From: Bradyrhizobium sp. ISRA430
GTDB taxonomy: Bacteria > Pseudomonadota > Alphaproteobacteria > Rhizobiales > Xanthobacteraceae
NCBI RefSeq assembly: GCF_029909975.1
Contig: NZ_CP094516.1
Span: 4,030,001-4,094,000, forward strand
Length of the DNA: 64,000 bases
Direction: 5' to 3'
Shown here: piece after piece, positions 54,987-62,587 of the stretch
Position numbering within the stretch: the stretch's first letter is position 1
Layout: every line of letters starts with the position of its first letter
Notes under the pieces: model-generated
The model's database searches: none
Seen by the model: only the letters and a program-made list of their open reading frames with translations
What the model was told of the DNA's origin: nothing
Translations under genes and position numbers: made by a program

Positions 54987-55634
54987 ATGCCCAGCTACCG
55001 CCTGCACTACTTCCCCGAGTCCGGCAATAGCTACAAGCTGGCGCTGATGCTGACGCTGTGCGGGGAGACGTTCGAGCCGGTCTGGACCGATTTCGGCGGC
55101 GGCGTCACGCGCACGCCGGAATGGCGCAAAACCGTGAACGAGATGGGCGAAATTCCCGTGCTCGAGGTCGACGGTGTGAAGATGACGCAGACTGCGCCTA
55201 TCCTGCTCGAGCTCGCCGAGCAGCATGGCCGCTTCGGCGGCGAGACCGCGGAGGAGAAGTTCGAGCTGCTCCGCTGGCTGTTCTGGGACAACCACAAGCT
55301 CACCGGCTACATGGCGACCTACCGCTTCATGCGGACGTTCATCCCGGACGGCAACCCGCAAGTGCTGAAGCATTTTCAGCGTCGGCTCGACGATTTCCTC
55401 GGCATCCTGGAAGGACATCTTCAGCACAACGCCTTCGCGATTGGCGCCAAGCCGACGGTCGCGGATTTTTCGATGATGGCTTATCTGCACTATCCGAGCG
55501 ACGAGCACGGCTACGATTTCGCCAAGAGCCATCCGGCCATCCACGCCTGGCTCCGCCGCCTCGCTGCACTGCCCGGCTGGAAATCGGCTTACGATTTGCT
55601 GCCGGGAAAGCGACTGACGCACTACGCGAAGTGA
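54987..55634 (+). CDS. Glutathione S-transferase family protein
   Basis: 215 residues. N-terminal thioredoxin-like domain: YRLHYFPESGNSYKLALMLT, with MGEIPVLEVDG and MTQTAPILLELAEQHGRFGG (glutathione-binding Gln-Thr); C-terminal helical domain 90-210 with AKPTVADFSMMAYLHYP. Conjugates or reduces with glutathione. Single gene. Confidence 0.88.
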   Translation: MPSYRLHYFPESGNSYKLALMLTLCGETFEPVWTDFGGGVTRTPEWRKTVNEMGEIPVLEVDGVKMTQTAPILLELAEQHGRFGGETAEEKFELLRWLFWDNHKLTGYMATYRFMRTFIPDGNPQVLKHFQRRLDDFLGILEGHLQHNAFAIGAKPTVADFSMMAYLHYPSDEHGYDFAKSHPAIHAWLRRLAALPGWKSAYDLLPGKRLTHYAK

Positions 55635-55756
55635 CGACCTCGACTATCGCAGCGCCAGCCAGCCTGCTGGTGTCCGTCATGGAATCGGTTTTCGCCGAAT
55701 CTCATCTTGCGCATGATCTTCTCGCAAGACCGCTACGCACTCTTCCGGCGGATGCT

Positions 55757-57307
55757 TCAACGCGGCTTGATGAAACACATGCCGATGCGGCTCGATGCCG
55801 AAGCAGCCTGACAGGTGAGACCTTTGGCGCAGGTCCATGACGTAAAACTCTTGTCAGCCGGTCCCGATCCCGCATTTTGCAGGGAACAATGCGCGCCCCA
55901 GCCATCCTCATATTCGGTGCCGGCCAACTCACGGCTGCCGCGGGTCTGCGGCCGGCCGGCAAATCCGCGTGAAAAATCGGGACGTTTGTCCTCTGCAAAC
56001 GCAGTCAGGATGTCGCGGCGGCGGACTTGGTCGCCGACAAAGTGCGGCGAGGCCGGCACGATGCTGGAATTGGATGGCTTGTTCGCGAGCCAATCCACGC
56101 CCGGGAAATGGAAGCCGCCGATGCCGCGGGTCTGGTGGCAGCCGGCGCAGGTGACGTCGTTGAGGCGGCGCTGAAAGCCCGCGATCGAGCGGATGTTCTC
56201 CATGGCAATGCCGCGCGCGGCTGCCTGCTTCAGCGCGCCGACCACGTCACTGTCAGTGAAGACCGGTTCGCCCTTGTCGTTGCCTTTGCCTTCCCCTTGC
56301 ATCATGCCGAACTCCGGCTGCAACGCAGAAGCGTCAAGGCCGGCGGGCGTCGGCGCCACCGCGGCCTTGGCCAGGAACTTCTCCGGGATCAGGATCATGC
56401 CGCGATCGAATTCGCGAAAGTGATCGGGTTCGAGCAGCCAAGCCTTGAAGTCGCGCCGGAGCGCATCGTCGGCGAGGATCCGGTCGCGGTCGATCTGATT
56501 CTCCAGCACCGATTCCTCGAACGATTTCGTCTCGTGATTGTACTTGAAGACCTTCAGGAGATAGTCGGCGCGGAAATCGTGCAGCGTCGATTTGGGCGCG
56601 ACTGCGATCTGGATGTTGGTCTCGATCCGGTCGAGCATGGCGTCGTAGGGATAGAAGCGACTACCAATCAGTTCCTGCCAGTCGCCATTGCCGAGCCAGC
56701 GCCGCGCCACCTCGGCGCAGGTGATGGACTTGCCGTTTGAATCGGTCTGGCGCGCATCCCTCGCCTTCATCACCAGGTTGAGCGTCATCGGCAGGCGCGT
56801 CGCCGTCTTAGCCCCATCGGGAATGCTGTCGAAGCGCGCCAGCCGGTAGATCAGGCGGATCTCGCCGCAGGACTCTTGCGACACATAGGCGCGGTCCATG
56901 CGGTTGACGATGCCGACCAGCACGAACCGCGTGTCACGGGATTTCAGGACGGCGCGATCGAACAAGTGGACGTCAAAGCCTTCGCCGACGCCGATGGTCT
57001 CGGTCGGCGATGCCGCCTTGTGCTGCGCTATATAGCGATCGAATTCCGCATCGATCGCCGGCGGAATGTCCTTGAGCTGCGGCAGCGACGAGAACAGCAG
57101 GTCGGTGGTGAGTGGAAAATCCGCGTTCCGCTCCGGCGACAACAGGCGCGAGATCGTCAGCGTGTCGCTCTGATCGAGTTTGCGCAGAACATCAGGATCT
57201 GTGATCGCGGTGCCGCGTTCAAGCGGCGCGTTCTCCGCGGCCGAGAGCGAAATGACGCCGGCGAATAAGACGACGGCAGCAACGAGAATTCGCAACGCGC
57301 GGCTCAT
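55757..57307 (-). CDS. Exported protein with a single c-type haem motif, unknown function
   Basis: 516 residues from ATG 57307. Signal peptide MSRALRILVAAVVLFAGVIS. One haem-attachment motif CAGCH in RLNDVTCAGCHQTRGIGGFH near the middle third. No known domain elsewhere; it contains LPQLKDIPPAIDAEFDRYIA and RMDRAYVSQESCGEIRLIYR. C-terminal Cys pairs could be disulfides. Looks periplasmic. A di-haem peroxidase or lytic polysaccharide link is not supported. Preceded by a terminator of the upstream gene. Confidence 0.7.
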   Translation of the reverse strand: MSRALRILVAAVVLFAGVISLSAAENAPLERGTAITDPDVLRKLDQSDTLTISRLLSPERNADFPLTTDLLFSSLPQLKDIPPAIDAEFDRYIAQHKAASPTETIGVGEGFDVHLFDRAVLKSRDTRFVLVGIVNRMDRAYVSQESCGEIRLIYRLARFDSIPDGAKTATRLPMTLNLVMKARDARQTDSNGKSITCAEVARRWLGNGDWQELIGSRFYPYDAMLDRIETNIQIAVAPKSTLHDFRADYLLKVFKYNHETKSFEESVLENQIDRDRILADDALRRDFKAWLLEPDHFREFDRGMILIPEKFLAKAAVAPTPAGLDASALQPEFGMMQGEGKGNDKGEPVFTDSDVVGALKQAAARGIAMENIRSIAGFQRRLNDVTCAGCHQTRGIGGFHFPGVDWLANKPSNSSIVPASPHFVGDQVRRRDILTAFAEDKRPDFSRGFAGRPQTRGSRELAGTEYEDGWGAHCSLQNAGSGPADKSFTSWTCAKGLTCQAASASSRIGMCFIKPR

Positions 57308-57343
57308 GTCTCCACTAACACCGCGCAAGGACACCTATTCAAG

Positions 57344-57376
57344 CAAAAAGGCGCTTCACATCGCGGTGAAGCGCCT
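57344..57376 (-). terminator. Rho-independent terminator
   Basis: 10-bp stem GGCGCTTCAC/GTGAAGCGCC (57350-57359 and 57366-57375), loop ATCGCG, with an A-run (AAAAA, 57345-57349) on the plus strand that is the U-run on the minus strand. It follows the gene ending at 57401. Confidence 0.85.
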
Positions 57377-57400
57377 CTTCGAAAGTCGGATACCGGCGGC

Positions 57401-58456
57401 TCAGCGCGCGACGATCAGCCCTTTGCTGGTGACGACCACCCAGCGGCCGTCCTGGCGGCGGATCGCATCGACACGGCCGACACCCGGCACGGGATCGCCG
57501 GCATACACCTCGTAGAGACCTCCCCGGCCTTCGATCAATGCGCCGCCATTGGCGACGTGGCGCAGCACCCAGCCTTCGACAGTCGGCAGCCTGCCGACCT
57601 CAACCTTGGGCGCGGCAGCCGGCGCGGCTGCAGCGGTGGCAACCTGGGTCGACGCGATCGAACCAGTGATATCCTTCGCGGGCGCGGCGGCGGCCTGCGC
57701 TGGCGCGGCAGGCGGCGTGGCGCGGAGCTTATCGACGGCCTCGGACAGCTTGGCGAGCTTGGCCATCGGCTCGGCCTGCGCCTTCTCGAGCTTATCGAGG
57801 CGGTCGTTGGTCCGGTTGAACTGGCTGACACCCGTTTTCGAGGTGTGCTCGACACTCGCCTTGAGCGCGACGAGATCGGCATCGATCCGGGCGACCGAGC
57901 TTTCCAGCGCGCTGGTATCGGCCACCTGTACCTGTGCAGGCGCCGGCGCCGGGGTGGCGGCGAAGTGCATGACGCCGGCAGTCGCCAGCGCGCCGCTGAT
58001 CGCACCGACGCAGGCAGCGAGCGCGACAATCGCGGCCATCGCCGACAGGCGCCGCTTGCCGCCGGTCTCGCGCGGCTCGTCCGCCTTCACATGCGGAGCG
58101 AAATCCTCGCGCTCCCAGGGGCGGTCCGAGGGCGCCATCACGATAAGCTTGCCAGGCTTCGGCCCGGGATTGGTCTCGGCCTTCATCTCGGGCTTTACTT
58201 CGGACTTGGGTTCGACCTCCAGTCCGGCGCCGAGCTTCGGCACCACGATCCGGGACGCCTCGACGTTGTCGACAGCAGGCTTTTCCAGATCAGGCTTTTC
58301 CCGATCAGGCTTGGGCGGCGCCTCGTGGTCCGGGGCGATCGAGGGGGCCTCGATGCCGGCGGCAGCCTCAACGGCCAGCGGCGCGGCAGCGACATCAAGG
58401 ACGCCAGCGGATTCGCCCGTGTTCTGGCCGGCCTGTTCGGGCATTGGTTCGCTCAC
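57401..58456 (-). CDS. Membrane protein with coiled coil and conserved C-terminal domain
   Basis: 351 residues, no name assigned. N-terminal 130 residues are acidic and Pro-rich with Glu/Lys repeats (EPKSEVKPEMKAET), then one membrane helix (about 134-165, LSAMAAIVALAACVGAISGA), a periplasmic coiled coil (about 180-245, ESSVARIDADLVALKASVEH) and a C-terminal domain (VEGWVLRHVANGGALIEGRG, GDPVPGVGRVDAIRRQDGRW). The C-terminal block recurs in alphaproteobacterial proteins without known function. Single gene with its own terminator. Confidence 0.7.
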   Translation of the reverse strand: MSEPMPEQAGQNTGESAGVLDVAAAPLAVEAAAGIEAPSIAPDHEAPPKPDREKPDLEKPAVDNVEASRIVVPKLGAGLEVEPKSEVKPEMKAETNPGPKPGKLIVMAPSDRPWEREDFAPHVKADEPRETGGKRRLSAMAAIVALAACVGAISGALATAGVMHFAATPAPAPAQVQVADTSALESSVARIDADLVALKASVEHTSKTGVSQFNRTNDRLDKLEKAQAEPMAKLAKLSEAVDKLRATPPAAPAQAAAAPAKDITGSIASTQVATAAAAPAAAPKVEVGRLPTVEGWVLRHVANGGALIEGRGGLYEVYAGDPVPGVGRVDAIRRQDGRWVVVTSKGLIVAR

Positions 58457-58735
58457 GGCTCAAATACTCCAGTCAAGATTGACCTTTTGGTAACTTTCAT
58501 TGCTTGCGAAATCCTTACCTTCGGACCCGCTTACCGAAATTTTAGGAACTCATCCGGGGCCGAATTTGGCCCGGAAAGTGGAACCGGCGTGGCAGGCGTC
58601 AAACAAATTGTCAGCCGATGCTGCCCTGCGGCAGGCGGGTCGTCCTCCGCCGAACGGCCTGTTTGCCGTACCTTGCTCCCCGGCTAACATGGGATATCCC
58701 GCAGCCAGAAGGCCGGGGTGCCGAGGGGAGGCACA

Positions 58736-59107
58736 ATGACGATCGAGAAGTGCATCAACGAGTTTGGTGTCGGTGACGTCATCTTCGAGGAGGGCTCGAC
58801 GGGCCGCGAGCTGTTCGTCGTCCTCGACGGCCAGGTCGAGATTGCCAAGGTCGCCGGCGCAAGCAAGACCACTATCGTCACTCTCGGCAAGGGCGAGTTC
58901 TTCGGCGAGATGGCCGTGATCGACGGCTCGGCGCGCTCGGCGACCGCCATCGCGGCGGCACCGCACACGCGGGTGATGAAGATCAACCATGCCCGCTTCG
59001 TCTATCTCGTCAGCCAGCAGCCGGCCTTCGCGCTGATGGTGATGGACGCGCTCTCCAAGCGCCTGCGCGCTTCCAACGCCGTCACCTATCGGACAGCACA
59101 ATCATGA
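58736..59107 (+). CDS. Cyclic nucleotide-binding domain protein
   Basis: 123 residues, a stand-alone CNB domain. Start ATG 58736 with AGGGGAGG upstream. Signatures: FEEGSTGRELFVVLDGQVEI, GEFFGEMAVIDGSARSATAI (the phosphate-binding cassette core GEMAVIDGSARSA, with Glu and Arg in place to hold a cyclic nucleotide). It has no HTH, so it is not a CRP-type regulator, but a small sensor protein. The stop overlaps the start of the metallo-beta-lactamase-fold gene (ATGA). Confidence 0.88.
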   Translation: MTIEKCINEFGVGDVIFEEGSTGRELFVVLDGQVEIAKVAGASKTTIVTLGKGEFFGEMAVIDGSARSATAIAAAPHTRVMKINHARFVYLVSQQPAFALMVMDALSKRLRASNAVTYRTAQS

Positions 59108-59916
59108 GCGACCGCAAGCCGATGGCCTTTCCGATCCTGATGAAGAACGACACCTGCTCGCTGATCCAGGCAGCGGAGGACGTGTACCAGATCCGCTTCG
59201 CCAACCGGGCCGCCAACGCCTATCTGGTGCGCGGCTCGGCGCGCACCATCCTGATCGACGTCGGGCTCTCCACCAACTATCCGGCGATGGTGGAGTGCCT
59301 CGACTTCGTCGGCTGTCCGCCGGAGAAGATCGACATGGTGGTGCTGAGCCACGAGCATCTCGACCATATCGGCGCCGCCTGGCACTTCAACAAGCGCCGC
59401 ACCTTCATCGCCGCCCACCGCCTCGCCGCCAACAAGATCATGCTGCGCGACGATTTCTCGATGCTGCGCAAGATGTTCAATGAGCCGAACGTACCGATCA
59501 ACATCGACATCTGGCTCGAGGAAGGCAATCTGATCGACCTCGGCAATTTCCGCCTCAACGTGATGCACACGCCGGGCCACACCTCGGCCTGCATCACGCT
59601 GTTCGATCAGGACAAGGGCCTCTTGTTCGCCGCCGACACCTTGATGCCCGGCGGCGTCATGGGCGGCGTGTTCGGCTCCGGCAGCATCGCCGACTACATC
59701 CAGTCGCTGGAACGCCTCAAGGGGCTGGATTCGAAGATCCTGCTCTCGGGCCACGGCAGGCTGTCGGATACGCCGCAGGAGGACGTGCGGATTGCGATCG
59801 CAAGGTCGCATGGCTTGCTGGAGGACACCGCGCAATTGTTCGACGCGCTCGATGCACGCTCGAATTTCGAGCCGATCATGCAGTCGGTCAGGGATTTGAA
59901 CAAGCTTGATGATTGA
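59104..59916 (+). CDS. Metallo-beta-lactamase-fold hydrolase
   Basis: 270 residues. Metal motif LSHEHLDHIG (His83, His85, Asp87, His88), later His in NVMHTPGHTSACITLF and the GHGRLSD end. Substrate unknown; members include glyoxalase II-like and phosphodiesterase-like enzymes. It is coupled to the CNB gene through a 4-bp overlap, suggesting that cyclic nucleotide binding controls, or reports on, its activity. Confidence 0.88.
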   Translation: MSDRKPMAFPILMKNDTCSLIQAAEDVYQIRFANRAANAYLVRGSARTILIDVGLSTNYPAMVECLDFVGCPPEKIDMVVLSHEHLDHIGAAWHFNKRRTFIAAHRLAANKIMLRDDFSMLRKMFNEPNVPINIDIWLEEGNLIDLGNFRLNVMHTPGHTSACITLFDQDKGLLFAADTLMPGGVMGGVFGSGSIADYIQSLERLKGLDSKILLSGHGRLSDTPQEDVRIAIARSHGLLEDTAQLFDALDARSNFEPIMQSVRDLNKLDD

Positions 59917-59964
59917 CAGCGCGCCGCTGGCACTCCTCAGGAAGAGAACACCCAGACGCTTCCA

Positions 59965-60105
59965 CAATGTCGTCCTGGCGAAAGCCAGGACGACATTGGG
60001 TAGAGGTGATCGCGCTGCTTCCCCTCGTCATTGCGGGCGCAGCGAAGCAATCCAGAATCCCGCCGCGGTGACAGTCTGGATTGCTTCGCTGCGCTCGCAA
60101 TGACG
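59965..60105. repeat. Palindromic repeats (two units)
   Basis: Unit 1, AATGTCGTCCTGGCGAAAGC pairing with its complement (59966-59999). Unit 2, GTCATTGCGGGCGCAGCGAA to GATTGCTTCGCTGCGCTCGC (60029-60105). Unit 2 shares its second arm with 54893-54935. Confidence 0.8.
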
Positions 60106-60141
60106 GAACCGACGGTGCGCATCCGTCCACATCACCTCCCA

Positions 60142-60639
60142 TCAGATCACCACCGGCTTGTCCGGCAGCTCGTTCGGATGCGGACCCTGCGGCGGGAAAT
60201 GCTTCGTCAGCTCCCGCGACACCGCCTCGATGCCGCCGATCGCGCCGCGCTCGAACTGGCCGGATCTGAACTCGGTCTCCATCGCACGGCAGATCTTTTC
60301 CCAGCCTTCAGCCCCGACCTTCGCATCGATGCCGCGGTCGGCGACGATCTCGACGTCACGGTCGGCGAGCAGGAGATAGATCAGGACGCCGTTGTTGTGC
60401 GCGGTGTCCCAGATCCGCAAATGCGAGAAGACGTCGAGCGCACGCTCGCGTGCCGGCTGGTTGCGGAATAGCGCCGCGCCGTCGAGTGCGCCTTCGACGA
60501 CGAAACGGACTTGACCGGCGTGACTGGCCTCGCAGCGTTTGATCGCTTGCTCGATGCGCGCGAGCACGTCCGGCGTAAATACCTGCTTCGCACGCCAATG
60601 GTGCTGAAGGAGATGCCTGGAGATGCGCCTGATGCTCAT
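60142..60639 (-). CDS. TPM domain protein (smaller paralogue)
   Basis: 165 residues with the TPM/YgcG-type domain: FTPDVLARIEQAIKRCEASH, AGQVRFVVEGAL, RIWDTAHNNGVLIYLLLADR, DVEIVADRGIDAKVGAEGWE. No signal peptide or membrane helix. TPM domains occur in photosystem repair (TLP18.3) and YgcG; activity uncertain. It starts 2 bp after the YgcG-type gene, third gene of the LemA cluster. Confidence 0.85.
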   Translation of the reverse strand: MSIRRISRHLLQHHWRAKQVFTPDVLARIEQAIKRCEASHAGQVRFVVEGALDGAALFRNQPARERALDVFSHLRIWDTAHNNGVLIYLLLADRDVEIVADRGIDAKVGAEGWEKICRAMETEFRSGQFERGAIGGIEAVSRELTKHFPPQGPHPNELPDKPVVI

Positions 60640-60641
60640 GA

Positions 60642-61574
60642 CTACCAGCTCCCCGACGCGCCGCCGCCACCGAAACCGCCGCCCCCGCCGCTGAAGCTGC
60701 CGCTGTCGCTGGACGACGAGCCGCTGCTCCAGCCGCCGCCCGAGCCGCTCGACCAGGAGCCGCCGCGCGAAGCACCTGTCCCCGGCCCCGTCGCCATCGG
60801 AACGAGATCGGCAATGAAGGCCAGGATGAAGGCAATGGCGCCGACCGCCAGCGCAAGACCGACCGAGCCGACCATGAACCAGGCCAACGCTGCGAGCACG
60901 CCGCCGGTCGCGACCGAGCCGAGCAATCTCCCGAGCATCGTGCGCAGGATACCACCGACGAACAGCGAGGCGAACAGGGCGAAGGGAATGACGGGGCCGA
61001 AATCGCTGATGTCGCTGCTGAAGCTCGTGTTGCGCGCAGGCGCCGGCAACGGCTCGCCGTCGATCACGCGGAGGATGCGGTCGACGCCGTCGGAGATGCC
61101 GCCGGCGAAGTCCCCCGTCCTGAACCTTGGCGTGATGACCTCGTCGATGATCCGCCGCGAGGTAACGTCGGTGAGCGCGCCTTCGAGGCCATAGCCGACC
61201 TCGATGCGCAAGTGCCGATCGTTCTTGGCGATGAGCAGGATCGCGCCGTCGTCGACCTTCTTCCGCCCGATCTTCCAGGCGTCCGCAACGCGGATCGAGA
61301 ACTGCTCGATTGTCTCGGGTTGCGTCGTCGGCACGATCAGGACGGCGATCTGGCTACCTTTCCTTGCCTCGAAATCCCGAAGCTTCCGGTCGAGCGAGGC
61401 GATGTCGCCGCTCGACAGCGTGCCGGTCTGGTCGACCACCCGGCCCGTGAGCTGCGGCACGGCAACATCGGCTGCGGCGGTGAAGGCGAAGGTGAGGAAG
61501 ACGAAAAAGAGCGCAAGAAGGAGGATGCCGTGCGATGAGAGGGCTGAACGAGCGCGCAGCAACCTCGCTGTCAT
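60642..61574 (-). CDS. YgcG-type TPM domain membrane protein
   Basis: About 310 residues from ATG 61574 (MTARLLRARS). The frame upstream of this ATG is spurious: it encodes a palindromic repeat. Signal or anchor helix GILLLALFFVFLTFAFTAAA, then the TPM domain (VDQTGTLSSGDIASLDRKLR, KGSQIAVLIVPTTQPETIEQ, IGRKKVDDGAILLIAKNDRH), a membrane region (LFVGGILRTMLGRLLGSV, ALAWFMVGSVGLALAVGAIA) and a Gly/Ser-rich tail ending GGGGGFGGGGASGSW. This is the classic YgcG shape and pairs with LemA. Confidence 0.88.
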   Translation of the reverse strand: MTARLLRARSALSSHGILLLALFFVFLTFAFTAAADVAVPQLTGRVVDQTGTLSSGDIASLDRKLRDFEARKGSQIAVLIVPTTQPETIEQFSIRVADAWKIGRKKVDDGAILLIAKNDRHLRIEVGYGLEGALTDVTSRRIIDEVITPRFRTGDFAGGISDGVDRILRVIDGEPLPAPARNTSFSSDISDFGPVIPFALFASLFVGGILRTMLGRLLGSVATGGVLAALAWFMVGSVGLALAVGAIAFILAFIADLVPMATGPGTGASRGGSWSSGSGGGWSSGSSSSDSGSFSGGGGGFGGGGASGSW

Positions 61575-61680
61575 CGCCCGCGAAGGCGGGCGATCCAGTA
61601 TTCCAGAGACGGTTGTGCTTGAACCGGGAAGCCGCGGCGTACTGGATTCCCCGCTTTCGCGGGGAATGACGGCGGAGGAT
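61569..61680. repeat. Palindromic repeats (two units)
   Basis: CTGTCATCGCCCGCGAAGGC at 61570 and ATTCCCCGCTTTCGCGGGGA at 61647, separated by CAGTATTCCAG and related sequence. It overlaps the apparent N-terminal extension of the YgcG-type protein, so the start at 61574 is preferred. Confidence 0.75.
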
Positions 61681-61706
61681 GTGGCGCGCATCGGAGCCCG
61701 AACGCG

Positions 61707-62315
61707 CTACTTCGACGGCGCAGGTGCTGGGTTAAAGTCCACCTTCGGTGCGGTCGAGATCTCCTTCTCGTTCTCGACCGAGAAGTTCGGCTTGTCCTTG
61801 TAGCCGAATGCCATCGCGGTGAGATTGGTCGGGAACGAGCGGATGGTGACGTTGTAGTCCTGCACGGATTTGATGTAGCGGTTGCGCGCCACCGTGATGC
61901 GGTTCTCGGTGCCTTCGAGTTGCGACATCAGGTCCTTGAACAAGGCATCCGATTTGAGCTGCGGGTAATTCTCCGTGACCACCAGAAGGCGCGACAACGC
62001 GCTGGAGAGCTCGCCCTGGGCCGCTTGGAATTTCTGGAAGGCTGCGGGGTCGTTGAGCACCTCGGGCGTCGCCTGGACGCTGCCGACCTTGGCGCGCGCG
62101 TTGGTAACCCCGAGCAGGACGTCCTTCTCCTGCTGGGCAAAGCCCTTCACCGAGTTGACGAGATTGGGCACGAGATCGGAGCGGCGTTGATACTGGTTCA
62201 CGACCTCCGACCAGTTGGCCTTGATCTGCTCATCCTGGCTCTGGATCGCGTTGTAGCCGCAATTGGTCAGGCTGAGCGAAGCCAGCGCCGCCAGCACTGT
62301 CAGGATCTTGCGCAT
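61707..62315 (-). CDS. lemA: LemA family lipoprotein
   Basis: 202 residues. Lipobox-like LTNCG (SLSLTNCGYNAIQ), so a lipoprotein. The LemA core: DEQIKANWSEVVNQYQRRSD, LVPNLVNSVKGFAQQEKDVL, LGVTNARAKVGSVQATPEVL, and VARNRYIKSVQDYNVTIRSF. LemA proteins are helical, of unknown function, and are co-transcribed with YgcG/TPM genes, as here. The gene order is lemA, ygcG-type, TPM paralogue, all minus strand. Confidence 0.92.
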   Translation of the reverse strand: MRKILTVLAALASLSLTNCGYNAIQSQDEQIKANWSEVVNQYQRRSDLVPNLVNSVKGFAQQEKDVLLGVTNARAKVGSVQATPEVLNDPAAFQKFQAAQGELSSALSRLLVVTENYPQLKSDALFKDLMSQLEGTENRITVARNRYIKSVQDYNVTIRSFPTNLTAMAFGYKDKPNFSVENEKEISTAPKVDFNPAPAPSK

Positions 62316-62514
62316 CAAATTTCTCCCGATGGAAACCGGGACAAACTATCAGATGAAGCGCGCGAGGCGCCAGATGTCTTGCGCCAGAGGCGCAAAAGGC
62401 AGCCGACTGACGCAAGCCTCTTGCCTATCACCGGCTGGTGCGCGACGCGCTGGAGATGACCGAGCTGCGCGTACTCTCGGCACTCCAGACTGGACAAAAT
62501 CCCGGCGCAGTATC

Positions 62515-62575
62515 GTCGCCCTGCGTTCTCCACCGTCGTCCCGGACAAGCGCAGCGAAGTCCGGGACGACGAGTT
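62515..62575. repeat. Palindromic repeat
   Basis: CACCGTCGTCCCGGACAAGC paired with GAAGTCCGGGACGACG (62529-62572). Lies between lemA and the molybdenum hydroxylase gene. Confidence 0.7.
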
Positions 62576-62587
62576 GATAATGACGAG

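Noticed and set aside
61575..61691. N-terminal extension of the YgcG-type protein
   Set aside because: It is encoded within palindromic repeat units; the ATG at 61574 is followed by a normal signal or anchor sequence.
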